Shown: positions 20,901 through 30,900 of the stretch, piece after piece
Layout of the letters: each line of letters opens with the position of its first letter
Position numbering within the stretch: the stretch's first letter is position 1
Source of the DNA: Toxotes chatareus
Taxonomy: Eukaryota; Chordata; Actinopteri; Toxotidae
Assembly (NCBI GenBank): GCA_016801885.1
Contig: CM028897.1
Coordinates: 13,578,501 to 13,642,500, forward strand
Reading direction: 5' to 3'
DNA length: 64,000 bases
Notes under the pieces: generated by a model
The model's database searches: none
What the model was told of the DNA's origin: nothing
Seen by the model: only the letters and a program-made list of their open reading frames with translations
Program-made: the position numbers and the translations under genes

Positions 20901-22623
20901 TTATTGTAACAAGTTGTCATCACCAGATTTACCTGTGACTTCAAGTCTTTGGCTGAAGCTGGTTTTGCTCTTGTTTTTGACAGCAACCTGACATTCATAA
21001 CTCCCAGAGTCGGCTGCCCTGGCTGGGTTGAGTTCATATATGACTGAGTCTTCGGTGGTGGTAGAAGAGTGGATGAGACTGTCGTCCCGTCTAAGCTGGA
21101 AAGTATGTGTCAGGTTTGGGATGTTGTCATGACTGACGCTGACCTGGCAGTGTATGCTCACCAGTGTCCCACTCTGAACTGTGCTGCCGGGTAGGATTCT
21201 AAGGCCAACAGTATCTATAATGAATGCTGTAGGTCCCAAAGTCACACAGACACACAAAAATGCACACATATTAGAAAGAAATAATTTCATTTGGACTTCA
21301 TGTCTTGACTATACAGAACCAAGGAGTGAAGCAGTAACACAGTGTGAGAGTCAGGGTCTATTATTCTCTCCACAATAAAGGTGAAGTCTCTCCCTGGCCC
21401 TCAATCTACTACACAGTAAGACGGAGCTTCTGAAGGAAGGAAAAAGCTTCAACAAACAGTGTCTGACCCTCTCTTCCCCCAGGGAGAGCTGTGTTGATTT
21501 ATCTCAGCTACATCCTCAGCTAAACAGTGACAAAACAATTGCGTGAGTCCACATCCTGAAAGTGCTGCTGTTAGTTTGGGCACCACGCTCAGTGATGTTG
21601 AATGACTGAGACAGTGAATAACTGGGCTTACTCAGCTGCAACAGAAACAGTACATATATAGACTGGGAAAAAGACTGGCTTTATTCAAAATATGAAGCCC
21701 CAACCAGCAGTCAGTTATCTAAAGACTGGATACTGGGAAACAAATAACCTAACAAAATGTGCCTACTAGTAAAGTTGAATGAATGAACACATCAGATCTC
21801 TTTTGTTTAGTCTGTACTAAAAAAACAAAATGTAAAAATGACAATTCTCCATTTTATGGGGGCTCATGTGCCAAACTGTTTCTTGACCAGGAGCAGTAAA
21901 TGCCTGGAGTCTCCATTGGTCATTTGCAACCTTAAGGTCACAACAAGACTTCAGAGCTTCAGAGGTGCCATTTTGTTCCATTCTCTACCTTTTCTCACGT
22001 AACATTCGGCAAAAATTGCCTTTGCCATCTGTTACTTTATTCCTTTAAGACAGTGACTGAACTCCAGATAAATCTTTGTATAAAAAGAATTCAAGAAGAA
22101 ATTTGCATTTTATTTTCAAATTCATGTTGTTTGAAACCTATTAAAAATTTGACTTCATCCAAATTCATGCTGATGTGAAAGAAATACCCAGCTTCACCTG
22201 TGACAACTAAAAATAGCTTCAATGAATCTCATTAAAGGCTTGAAAATATCAAGGAGGCCAGGAGTGCATAACACAATACCCACATCCTGCAAAAAATAAC
22301 CGTGTGAGGTATAAATAGCTTTCTTGTCTAATACAGCAAGGACTGGATAACCTCAAACTGTCTCAGCACTGGAGAAACCCTGGACTGGTTAATAAACAAG
22401 AGTCAGATATACAGTACACTATAATGCAGTTATACTTACATGACTGTCCCCTGGCACACTGTGCTGTGTTTGGAGAAAAGGGAAAAAAAAGAAGTAACAA
22501 TCATGAGATGTGGTTTAAATGAAGGGATATCCTTTATATTTGAAGCAGCACAAGTGGGTCCTTACAGAAAAGAAGGCTGGTGAGAAGCAGCAGCAACAGC
22601 AGGTAGGGGGGTCTGGAGTCCAT
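14823..22623 (-). CDS. pecam1: Platelet endothelial cell adhesion molecule 1 (PECAM1/CD31), 15 coding exons
   Basis: Fifteen exons sum to 2,352 nt (783 residues plus stop; human is 738). Ranges, 5' to 3': 22623-22566, 22463-22440, 21226-20933, 20465-20169, 20082-19822, 19676-19395, 18832-18548, 18467-18186, 17615-17483, 17354-17278, 17161-17108, 16502-16422, 16314-16264, 15695-15673, 14972-14823. Layout: Leu-rich signal peptide (1-19), six Ig domains (28-594) each with its cysteine pair and encoded by one phase-1 exon, membrane helix (about 603-622), and a 161-residue cytoplasmic tail. PECAM1 is a homophilic adhesion and inhibitory receptor of endothelium, platelets and leukocytes that recruits SHP-2 through phosphotyrosines. 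The identity rests on six Ig exons, a small second exon, many small tail exons, and QYTEV (Tyr697) and TVYSEV (Tyr718) matching human QYTEV and TVYSEV. Oddities are a GC donor after exon 5, an extra ITIM, and a His/Asp-rich C-terminus. Several N-glycosylation sequons are visible. Confidence 0.92.
15673..15695 (-). CDS. pecam1: pecam1 exon 14: 23-nt micro-exon
   Basis: Between TTTTTGCAG and the strong donor GTAAGT lie 23 nt encoding GVPEQAEG, phase 1 to 0. The weaker upstream GT would put the last exon out of frame. Micro-exons are typical of the PECAM1 tail and are alternatively spliced in mammals. Confidence 0.75.
16264..16314 (-). CDS. pecam1: pecam1 exon 13: second tyrosine motif (TVYSEV)
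   Basis: 51 nt between TTGCTTCAG and CAAG|GTATGA. It encodes SKGTDTVYSEVRNSKQ with Tyr718. TVYSEV is identical to the human PECAM1 switch motif (ITSM, TxYxxV). Confidence 0.9.
16422..16502 (-). CDS. pecam1: pecam1 exon 12: first tyrosine motif (PQYTEV)
   Basis: 81 nt between GTGCTGCAG and AGAG|GTAAAA. Tyr697 lies in EPQYTEVKT, matching the human PECAM1 ITIM VQYTEV except that position -2 is Pro instead of Val. Phosphorylated Tyr here recruits SH2 phosphatases in mammals. Confidence 0.9.
16648..16735 (-). mobile_element. LINE/SINE 3' tail fragment in pecam1 intron 11
   Basis: Repeated TTCAATTCAA, then TTTTATTTATATAGCACC, is the reverse complement of the usual fish GCTATATAAATAAAATTGAATTG 3' end of L2-type LINEs and their SINEs. 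A short degenerate body runs to about 16735. Confidence 0.75.
17108..17161 (-). CDS. pecam1: pecam1 exon 11: cytoplasmic tail
   Basis: 54 nt between TTTGTAG and CTG|GTGAGT. It encodes ATPGMIGKSVWSDPASGS in frame, phase 1 to 1. No motif is assigned. Confidence 0.8.
17278..17354 (-). CDS. pecam1: pecam1 exon 10: juxtamembrane cytoplasmic tail
   Basis: 77 nt between CATCTTAG and AATG|GTAAAG, phase 2 to 1. It encodes KSARHQSTKVERLSLTLAEV then NETANG. Confidence 0.85.
17483..17615 (-). CDS. pecam1: pecam1 exon 9: transmembrane segment
   Basis: The exon runs from TTCTACAG to GGT|GTGAGT and changes phase from 1 to 2. It encodes KLAAWKKG, the helix LIAASCILLILALILFIAF, and a basic stop-transfer KKHLLQFKRKR. 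Choosing the stronger GTGAGT donor two bases after an earlier GT keeps the next exon in frame (SVKSAR). Confidence 0.9.
18186..18467 (-). CDS. pecam1: pecam1 exon 8: Ig domain 6 (membrane-proximal)
   Basis: 94 codons between CTTTCTGCAG and AGAG|GTGTGT. It starts EPVSKPVLHVAPGMGNVPEG, with cysteines in NLTCSV and YYCVST and the motif HKGEYYC. NLT and NET are sequons. Confidence 0.92.
18548..18832 (-). CDS. pecam1: pecam1 exon 7: Ig domain 5
   Basis: 95 codons from the acceptor TTGTTTCAG to ATAG|GTGTGT. It starts EPVLSVVGGTLVLGKPFQLL. Cysteines lie in LLCHSD and FLCHAK. NSS is a sequon. Confidence 0.9.
18925..19335 (+). repeat. Dispersed fish repeat (ATCCATCCAATAGTTGT family) in pecam1 intron 6
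   Basis: Landmarks in order are CTAACATGCTCATAATGACA, TTAGCATGCTAACCTTTGC, AAAGTCAAGATCATCAAAGT, AATCCATCCAATAGTTGTCA, AAGGTCATTAGGATTCATCA and ACCATGAATGTCC. This is an abundant fish element seen in countless introns. It produces a spurious minus-strand open stretch at 19502-19194. Confidence 0.8.
19395..19676 (-). CDS. pecam1: pecam1 exon 6: Ig domain 4
   Basis: 94 codons between CCAACAG and AAAG|GTAAGT. It starts ALFSKPYLTVEPLDIFEGD, with cysteines in KLTCSV and NYTCKA and the sequon NYT. The downstream intron contains a dispersed repeat. Confidence 0.9.
19822..20082 (-). CDS. pecam1: pecam1 exon 5: Ig domain 3 (GC donor)
   Basis: 87 codons, from ELHIVPVMNVLPSSEVFEGD to ITVKG. Cysteines lie in DIVCKV and ELVCKA. 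The only donor that keeps phase 1 is AAAG|GCAAGT (GC at 19821-19820), a GC-AG intron with an otherwise optimal donor. The nearby GT four bases on would shift the frame. Confidence 0.87.
20169..20465 (-). CDS. pecam1: pecam1 exon 4: Ig domain 2
   Basis: 99 codons with CTCCTCAG acceptor and AGAG|GTGATT donor. The exon begins LQIPILYLNKTTLYEGDSF and pairs TATC with LYCDYE. NKT, NSS and NHS are sequons. No long open frame flags this exon, but its splice sites and phase are clean. Confidence 0.87.
20933..21226 (-). CDS. pecam1: pecam1 exon 3: Ig domain 1
   Basis: 98 codons from the acceptor CCTACAG to the donor ACAG|GTAAAT. Cysteines lie in SIHCQV and SYECQV. DSGSYEC is the classic F-strand motif. 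NLT gives a sequon. In mammals domain 1 mediates homophilic binding. Confidence 0.9.
22440..22463 (-). CDS. pecam1: pecam1 exon 2: 24-nt micro-exon after the signal peptide
   Basis: Between the acceptor AACACAG and the donor GTAAGT lie 24 nt encoding SQCARGQS in frame with both neighbours. Mammalian PECAM1 also has a very small second exon at the signal-peptide junction, which supports the call. A second AG five bases downstream would break the frame. Confidence 0.75.
22566..22623 (-). CDS. pecam1: pecam1 exon 1: start codon and signal peptide
   Basis: ATG at 22623-22621 encodes MDSRPPYLLLLLLLTSLLF, a basic start followed by a Leu-rich core. The donor is TTTTCT|GTAAGG after 22566, phase 1. 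No other ATG opens a longer sensible frame here. Confidence 0.88.
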
Positions 22624-23145
22624 CCTGAGTGATGGTGGTTTACTGCTGTAAGTATTAAAATACAGCTGCAGAGGGCCATCAAGACAGGGGCAACAGAGGG
22701 CAGTCAGAAGTCCAGGGGAGGGCCTTAGGAAGGGAGAGGTGGAGTGTGTGGAGTTTTAGGCACTGGGAGTGATGAGGGAGTGTTCATTCTCTTATCATAC
22801 ATGCTCCTCACAGTGCTTGACTGACTAAGATATGGCTATTACTTCCTCAGGAAGCATTTGTTCGTGTTTTTTAATCACGTGCAATTAAAGAGAAGCCTTG
22901 AACAAACCTTCTGACCTTGCAGCCACCGCAGTTCTCTCTCATCATGGAGCCAGTTTGGGAGTGTCACGTTTTTAGCTTCTCCCTCACAATTTAACACCTA
23001 ATTATGAATGACACTCATCTAGAGCTATGCTAACTGCATAGCCTATGACTTCATTTGGTGATAGTAGAGATCCGACTGTTGCTTTTCCAAATAGGCTAAC
23101 CACAGCAACAAACAATAATAAAGGTGTATCTTATCTTATCTCATA
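22624..23145 (-). promoter_or_regulatory. pecam1: Candidate pecam1 promoter with GATA and ETS motifs
   Basis: Upstream of the pecam1 ATG (minus strand) lie a GATAAG site near 22798-22790, a symmetric ETS-like TTCCTCAGGAA at about 22844-22854, and three overlapping GATA motifs, AGATAAGATAAGATA, at 23141-23127. GATA and ETS factors drive known endothelial and haematopoietic promoters, including mammalian PECAM1. No TATA box is obvious, as in mammalian PECAM1. The motifs are seen; the function is inferred. Confidence 0.45.
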
Positions 23146-24246
23146 AACACATCAGGTATTAAGCGACAACCTATAGGCTGTGCTCCATTTTGTTTGGCAC
23201 ACAAGTTCACCTCTTAAACTGTTAATTTCATCTGCTGTTTCTTTATTGAACTGCAGGAATTCCCACTGTGTCACAATCCAAACTCTATTTAAATATATTA
23301 AGCACAATCAAAACATACACTGTTTTGACAACATCACCTTAGACCCCACGTTTAATCCTCTCTCCAGAGCTCGATGCCCTCTCGTTAAAACTGTGAGATG
23401 AAACCATGATGGAGCCACTGAATCATTTATAGGATACAAACTAAGATCTTACCAACTGCGGAGCATGTAGTGATGATTTATATATGATGGACACATACAA
23501 AAAAAGAGAAAACAAAATCATCAAATGTTTGGGAGATTTGGGGAGAAATACACAACATAAGGGAACGTTAGATTAAATCACTTCACCTACTTATCCATGA
23601 GAAATTAGACTTCAGAAGGTAGATAGCATTGTAGGACAGGTGTTAATCTCACAGCAAATATTATAGTTATCATGGATGTTTTCCCCATCATATAAAAAGC
23701 CTTGGGCTACAGCATTCCTCTGGGGAGCAGTCCATCCACTCAACACTGTATATTTCTCCCTGTATCACTGGTAATGCACAGAATAGTAACATCACAGACT
23801 GCAACTTTTGTTGTCACAGAGGCAAAGCTGTGTGAATAGTTTTAAAATTGAGAAGGCAATTGCATTTGTATGTAAATTCCTGATTAACGTATGCAGTGTG
23901 CAGCATCTTGCAATTCTTAACTATGATCACTAAGAGGCGCTGAAGATTAACAAAAATGAAAAAAGGTGCTTGAAAACCCACACGCTCTGCAGTGTTACCT
24001 GTATAGAGCTCCCAATATGAACATGTTTTCAAGCTGTACAGAGTTGAAGTGGATCTTCCAGAGAGCTTTTATAGCCGGCCATGTCATTCCAGCACAACTG
24101 TCCTAGCTTACTTATGCTTTTACACTGCAAACAATGAATGGTGGCAGACAGTATCAGGAGAAGATCCGCTCAATCAGTTATCTGTTAAGTCCACTGACTT
24201 TCCAGTCAGAATGTCAGTCCATAGTTATCTCAAATAAGATCCTATA
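23146..24246. other. Intergenic stretch, nothing recognised
   Basis: Spacer between the pecam1 upstream region and a Tc1-like element. Only short AT-rich open stretches are present. Confidence 0.4.
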
Positions 24247-25101
24247 CAGTGGGGTTCAAAAGTCCACAGTGAGACCACACTGAAAATCTCTAATACTTTC
24301 ACATAGACCTGGAAATAATCTGAAAGGATCATTCAAGTAACTCACCCTGCAGCCAGTGTTCAGCTGTTAGAAATAAGATTGTGCCTCAGGTTTCCAGCAG
24401 ATCATTGTTTTATAAGTAGCCTTGTGACAGTGGGAAAAATGGTTTCAGACCTAAGAGAAAGAAATCAAATTGTTATTCTAAGCAAAGAGGATTTTTTTTT
24501 CTCAGGTCACGGCTGTACTAAAGGTTTCTAAGCGGGCAGTGAATGGACTCTAAAACGCTTTGCAGAAACTGGATCAGTTGTATCCAAAGAACGATCAGGC
24601 AGATCAAAAGTGACCACACCATCAGGAGATCAATACATCAAGCTTAGTTCCCTGAGAGATAGAATAGCAACTTCATCACTGATACAAAATGTGCTAACTG
24701 AAGATTCCAATCCGCAAAAGTAGTTTAAAGATGGCTGTCTTGTTGTGGTCTCAGAGTACAAGTTTCAAAATCACTTCTCAGGAGGAAAAACAAAGCCAGA
24801 TGCATTGGGGTGGGCTAATGAAAACCAGCATTTCACAGCAGATGACTGGAAAAAAGTTCTATTTACTGATGAATCCAGGTTTGAGATTTATGACAGTAAC
24901 AGGTCATCAGGTTTTAAACAGAACTGTGGAGTCCATGTCAGGTTGAGTGCATGCTGTCAGTAAAGCAAAAGGGGAACGTAGCAAAAACTTTTCACACAAA
25001 TTGTTAAGCTAATATTTTCATTTGCACTGAAAAAAATAGTATTACATTCGAAACAAATGCAAAAAAGAAGAATCATGGTCTCAGACTTTTGGCCCTCACT
25101 G
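24247..25101 (+). mobile_element. Tc1/mariner element, internally deleted (copy A)
   Basis: Begins CAGTGGGGTTCAAAAGT after TA (24245-24246) and ends with the inverted counterpart ACTTTTGGCCCTCACTG before TA (25102-25103), giving 855 bp with a TA target duplication. Transposase remnants are RFAETGSVVSKERSGRSKV (N-terminal DNA-binding part) and ALGWANENQHFTADDWKK with VLFTDESRFEI, which carries a catalytic Asp. Stops and frameshifts interrupt it, and the later DNDPKH and DLNPxEHLW blocks are missing. It cannot make a working transposase. It belongs to the same family as the copy at 36436-37572. Confidence 0.9.
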
Positions 25102-25105
25102 TACA

Positions 25106-26760
25106 TGATATTACTTTGCTAAACTTCTGCTGTGGGCCATGTAGACACCAGTGGGACTCTATAAGGAGGTGCTCATCCTCCAGTCCACCGGTGTGTCAGT
25201 GGTCTTCCAACAGAGTCAGGCAAGGCTGTGATACTTTAGAAAGCTTCTACAAACAGGTTGTCACACATACAGAAATGTTTTCTCACCACCTTCTCGCTGA
25301 CTCCCTGACTCAAGACTGGCTGGGCTGTGTGGTGATGACAGTGGTGATCATGTGATAACCTGACTTTTTGACCTGACTCATTCTGTAGGATGAACATCAT
25401 GTACGATAGTGTTTGCATGTGTTTACTGTAATTTCATGACTGTAAGAAGTGCATTGCACCGAAGGGAGTGATTGATGGTGGTCATAGTAGTACCACTGAC
25501 ACCGCTGGTTCTCAGTGGGTCCAGGGCGGTGGTGTGATTGATGTCTTCGCCCTGGGCTCTATACTGCCAGCACTTCCCTCAGACTGCCAAACAGGTTCTG
25601 GGTCTGCTGGCTCTGCTGAACACTGTAACATGGATCCCAGTATGGAACCACTGCAATGATGCATCTCATGCATGGAGATGTCTTTCTGAGTGTGGATTCC
25701 TCAAACATCTACAGCACACAGGCTTAGGACCAACCTCAGTCGATTTACTGTATTTACGAGGTGTTACATACACTGTACTGCGAATGCGTGTCACTGCAAA
25801 CACAAACAGTATTTCCTCTGCCAGAGATGGCGTCCACATAAAAGCAAGGTTCATGAATCACACGGGGTTTAGTGTGTGTGAAAAAGTTTTTTCGAGGAAT
25901 TTAAAAGTGAAGTAATGAACCGTGTTGATGTTTCTCTGAATTACACAAGGACATTCCATCGTAACACCTTCGTCTGAAGAGGAGGAGAAAATGAAGATAT
26001 GATTAAAAAACTAATTTAGACTGCTACTTTATTTAGGCCTATGGGAAATGTTGCTGGATAATAAAACACTCCAACAAAAGACATGAGATGGGAAATGTGT
26101 TTCTGCTCGGAGGCAAAAATCTTCAGGGCCTAATTACAAGCAATCAGCTCGAGCTTTGTAGAAAATCTAGCATGTACATTCATAATATCACGGTTTTAGG
26201 GGACACATACTGCAACAAATGGAAAAGAAGAATTCAGAGACAATGACGGTGTAATATATGACAAGAAATTCATCTGTAGAGGTGTTTGCTGCCTGTAGCT
26301 TTACCTGTCTGACTCTGCCACCCACAGCTAAATGTTGACTTTACAAAGCCACTCTCCATCTCCTGCTCCCTGGCATGGTGTGTTTTAACAGAGTGCAGCC
26401 AGTTGCTTCCCCAGGGAGCTTCTGAACCTAATGTTGGACCGGGTGACCCAGGAGTGGGAACAATGTTGATGAGGGACGACAGAGAGATGTTTCTGCCTCT
26501 GGCGCAACAGCCTGCAGGAGGCAGGGAGTGTGTTGTTACAAGCAAAGCTTTGAGGCTTCCTGCCCTAAACAACCTCACACAGCCAACCACAGCTCCATCT
26601 TTTCTTCACCCACTGTCTGTCTGTTCAAGCATGTCATATTCTGTTCTGTTTCAGTAATGTATCTAAATGACTTCAAATTCCTGCTTTTCATCTTCTGCTT
26701 TTCATCTCTTGCTTCTTTTCACTGCTTTCTTTGTCTTTTTGCTAATCGGTTTCTTCTGCC
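25106..26760. other. Stretch without recognisable gene
   Basis: Short open stretches occur on both strands (for example 25538-25915 and 26590-26270), mutually overlapping and without family signatures. The 26100-26200 part is AT-rich and non-repetitive. Nothing firm was seen. Confidence 0.4.
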
Positions 26761-26768
26761 TTGTGTTT

Positions 26769-26808
26769 TAAATCTACTTCTATTTTTTAATATATAGAAG
26801 TAGATTTA
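26769..26808. repeat. Perfect 15-bp inverted repeat (hairpin)
   Basis: TAAATCTACTTCTAT at 26769-26783 is exactly matched by ATAGAAGTAGATTTA at 26794-26808, with a 10-nt AT-rich spacer. It would fold as a stem-loop on either strand. Confidence 0.85.
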
Positions 26809-27299
26809 GCAGACTCACAACAGACTTTCCCTCTCTGTCTCTTTCTGCCCTCCTTGCTCCACCCACCTCATGTCTGCACAATCAATAATAAATGATCTGA
26901 GAGACTTGGCTGTGACAGGCTCTCTCCATCGACTCTCTCAGGGTTTCTGGGGGAGAATCAGACAATGCTCCAGGTCCTGGTACAGCAGCAGGTTTACAGT
27001 AGGACAGTGAGGCAGAGGAGACACAGAGAAAAGACATGCTCATTGTTCCATACTACAGAACATTAACGGATGTGCGCTTCATGGCACAGGCGGCTTTCCA
27101 ACCTCCACTTGCCGCTCCTTGATATATCACATGTATCCATGACGTGCTGAACGTGGACAGCTCCATCTGAACCTCCACGGGGGGGGGGTTGTTGCTCTGA
27201 GACACCTGCTGGGTGTTCACTCTCCACAAAAACCTGGATCCTAGGGCTCCTCTGTTCACATGCCGGTTTGAACATGAGCCTAATTCTATTTCCTCGCTT

Positions 27300-27372
27300 C
27301 CTTTTTTTGTTGTTGTTAAACTCCAGTGAGATCCACCCTGCTGATGTGTCCTTGAGCAATACACTCAAGGAG
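27300..27372 (+). mobile_element. SINE-like fragment (CTGCTGATGTGTCCTTGAGCAA)
   Basis: CCCTGCTGATGTGTCCTTGA followed by GCAATACACTCAA resembles the 'TGTCCTTGAGCAAGGCACTTAA' core of fish SINEs. A more recognisable relative sits at 60510-60560. Its antisense accounts for part of an open stretch at 27503-27063. Confidence 0.4.
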
Positions 27373-27863
27373 TCTTCTTCTGGTTGTGGATCCTGGTGTG
27401 ATACAGAGAAGCACAGAGAGAGGGAACAGATCACATCTGTGTGACTCTCAAAATCTATTATGCAGGCATCAGAGAATATAAACTCTAATTCCCTGTAACT
27501 CAATCAGTTCTTCTGAAACAGGTTGTTCTTTTTTTTCTCATATTAAGGCTGCAAGATCTAAACGTCTCAAGATACACAGTTGGTGACATGAATTCTACGG
27601 TTTACCATTAAACCACCGGAGGATGCAACAAGATGACAAAAGAGCTCCAACCAAACGTGATGGAAATGTGGCGTTTACGTTTGTCTTATGTTTTACTTTG
27701 AGGAGCATAACAGTCTCCTCATCACTCCACACAGATCTGATGTTTTCACCTGCCTCTGTCTCCCCTCTCTCCAGTTGGCAGGTAGTTCCTTTTAGGTTTT
27801 TTAAATTGAAAATGTGCACGTTTACACTATAGCCTCTAGCCACTGTTACCAAACGTCAGACCC

Positions 27864-27997
27864 CATTTACACCTGGTATCACCGCGTGATCTGTGTCTGA
27901 TCACGCGGTATTATAGTATTTTAAGGGTTCATATTGTCTGATTTCTGCCTGCAGTGTAATCAGATCTTATGTAAATACAACATGACGTGTACCAGGT
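27864..27997. mobile_element. MITE-like element with internal perfect hairpin
   Basis: ACCTGGTA (27871-27878) and TACCAGGT (27990-27997) are inverted repeats bounding about 127 bp. Inside, ACCGCGTGATC (27881-27891) pairs perfectly with GATCACGCGGT (27899-27909) around a 7-nt loop. The flanking CCCCATTTACACCTGGTAT is a motif I associate with non-autonomous DNA transposons in fish. The superfamily is not assigned. Confidence 0.5.
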
Positions 27998-27999
27998 CG

Positions 28000-30900
28000 G
28001 TGGAAAGCTGTGCCACAGATGGCCATCATTCATTTTTCAGTCACTTTTTATGAGGCGAGACTTGTTAGCTACTTTTATTACTTGTAGCTTTTGCCAGGGT
28101 TGCTTGAATTAGCAGGAAAGGGCAGAGTTAGGTGACCTTTCACTTTGCCGTTTTCTTACGAATGTGGTCGTGCTGTATGGATTGCATGTATACCTGACTG
28201 AGTTCTGATCGGATGTGCTGCAGTCTTTTGCTGTTCACGGTAGAGCTGTGGGCTTCGTACAAACAAGCCAATATCCACTCATAACAACTGGCCTTTCTCT
28301 ACTAAAAGTACCACAGTCAGAATCAAAACTTGGAGAGGCTTGTTTGGAAATGTATAATCAGACAGGAAAAGTGCAGAAGAGGAGCCTTACCAAAGAGCGA
28401 GCTGTGTGTGAGCTTTGGCTGAGAGAAAGCTCTAAATAGCCTCCTCAGAACAGAGGCTCTCCGGAGAGGGGAGCCTTTCTTTGGGCTCTCATACATCATG
28501 GGATGGGTGCTGGTTCATCTTCAGAGTAAAGTGCTGACACACTAAAGTCAAGAAGATTCTGCACAGCGATGAGAATAGGCAGAGGAGAGCCTCCTGATCC
28601 GTCATGCAGGCCTGTTGTCAGTGCTCCAACTTCAGGGGCTGAGAGAAAGTGTTTCTGTATCCAGTGTTTAAGGATTTTCTGTGCTGGTTAGACTGTAGTT
28701 GTTCCTTGAACTCTGAACGCACCTGATGTTATGTGCTACTCCCACCAGTCACTGCAGTGTCAGCCAGCGGAGTTATCAACCCCTGAGGGCCCAGGGCTGC
28801 CTCAGTTAATCAGGATGGTTCTGATTAAAGCATGCATTTAACCTCAGTGCTTAACGTGGTTAAAACCCCATGGTCGCTTCTCACAGTGGAAGGACATCTG
28901 TGAGAGCCGGCTCACAATCAATACGAGCATTATGCTCATTCACGGGATAAAGACAAAAGACCAGCTCCTCTGTGCAATTGCACAACTCCTCCGGCTCTGC
29001 CCAAGACTCATTCAGAGTTATAGAAACTGTAAATGTGTGTGTGTGTATGTGAGGGGAGAGAGAGGCATGTCTCTCCACACCTGCCGACCAATAAATGTCT
29101 CAGAGTGACGGAGGACTTTCCAAAGTCTTACAGTCTGCCTGCCATGACTGGCAGCAGGAATACAGAAATGTTTCAGGGTGTGTGTAAAATCCGAAACTTT
29201 TAAGCTTTTTCTTTTCACAGTTAAAACTTGAAACTACTCTGCAAATCCAGACAGGAGTACAGCTGGAGGTACAAGGCTTGACATTTTTGCTTATTTTCTC
29301 AGTAAATGTCAATAACAGCCCATTTTCAAAAGGAAAATACCAGCACACAGGAGAGAAGGAGCTGGAGAAAAGTGTCTTAAAAGTAAAAAGGGAAGTGGAG
29401 AGTAAGCCATTTATTTGCAGAGCGTTAGCATGGAGCATTACATAACTCCCAGCCTTTGCTGTCATTGGCCTTTATAGCAGAACAATGAGTCTCATTTGGG
29501 AGAAACGCTAATTAGCTGGAAAAAAAATTAGTACAAAATTAAGTTAAAATGGATGTTCTAGGCTCACAGTTGCCCTTTGCCACCTCTTGGAAAACAAAAT
29601 GCTGAACAATGACATCCTGAGTTGTCTGCATATTACTTCAGTGGAGCATAAATTGTAGGAGACTTACTTTTACTGAAACTGTGTTTCTCATCATCTCAAC
29701 AAGTCAATCAAACTGTCGAAACAAAAGCTCCTGTTTTCTCATTTACTGCCAACAAGGCCTTGTCACATGTACCCTGAAGTGACTGCAGGGGGCCAATTAA
29801 ATACTCACTCCTTGCAGCACCATAAATAATTAAGCTCTTAAGAATACATGTAAAATGCTTTGTGTAATGGTTTTCCAAATGTTACTGTTCCTAGCAAAGG
29901 AGCTGGTGGACTTGTTGTATACATGGAAACCAGTGATGTTTTGTTTGGTTTATGGTTCTGAGCAAAAAGAATTTGAAGGTGCTGATGAACATTGTTAATG
30001 CGATACGCCACCCAGAATCTGTCTTTCAAAATGATAAAACACTACAACACAACAAATAGCATGTTTGCAAAGTAGTTGCAAAATGATGACTTCCACATGT
30101 AAATAATGGTAGCTAATTTCACACATACAGATATTTTCAAAACTTTTTGTCAGGAGATTGTTTTGAAATTTTGCATGGATTAAATAAATTTTAGGAAAAT
30201 GGCTCAGAAAATCAGGGCTGCTGTCACATCTGATCAACCACAACAAAACTTTAGCAACTGGAGTTAGTTGGAACTATGTTGTTTAGCAGGTCGGTTTTGG
30301 TTTGCTTTAATTGTCAGGACTAAACCAAACCACCACTAGCCACCACTGTCCACCAGTACAGACCTGTATCTCTTAAGCTGATTTTTTTCACTTGTTGGTG
30401 AAGCCATTTGTAGTGCAGTCTTGCAAGAAAGACCCTGGCTGAATAAAATCTGATTTGATTTAACAGTCGTCTGTCTTTCTGGATACCTATGTTAAGATTA
30501 TTTGTTTCTTTTCATCATTTTTTACTTCTTATTTCATCACCTGTATCTAAAACCATAGAGTGGATGTGTTCCACTCAAAATTCAGGCTCAGGATGAGTTA
30601 CAAAGGCTTATTGTGATACAGAACCACGCACACACTGATAGAAATGTATGTCTTAATTCTATTATTAATGAATATAAATAAAACCTTTGATGTACGCAGA
30701 GAAAAAAAAGGCTCCATCTTAAAATCCAATTAATGTGACTGCAGAGCTTGAGGCCATTATCAATACTGAAAAGGCTCACTGGGAGAAAGGAATAAAGGGA
30801 TGTGAGAGAAAAGAAAAGATAAATGAGAAGTGGAGAGAAAACACATGAACTGAAGCACTTGAGATCGAGGAGACCGATTACAGTGCTACAGTGCAGGTGA

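Noticed and set aside
27063..27503. Minus-strand 146-codon open frame preceded by an excellent pyrimidine tract and CAG (DPQPEEDSLSVLLKD...), looking like an exon
   Set aside because: Part of it is the antisense of a SINE-like motif (GCTGATGTGTCCTTGAGCAA, compare 60510-60560), a poly-G run interrupts it, and no partner exon or protein family was recognised.
27595..27852. Minus-strand WSDEETVMLLKV-like peptide resembling a Myb/SANT transposase domain
   Set aside because: Only a dozen residues match by eye, and the rest of the domain pattern is absent. It may be a transposon relic, but the evidence is too thin to annotate.
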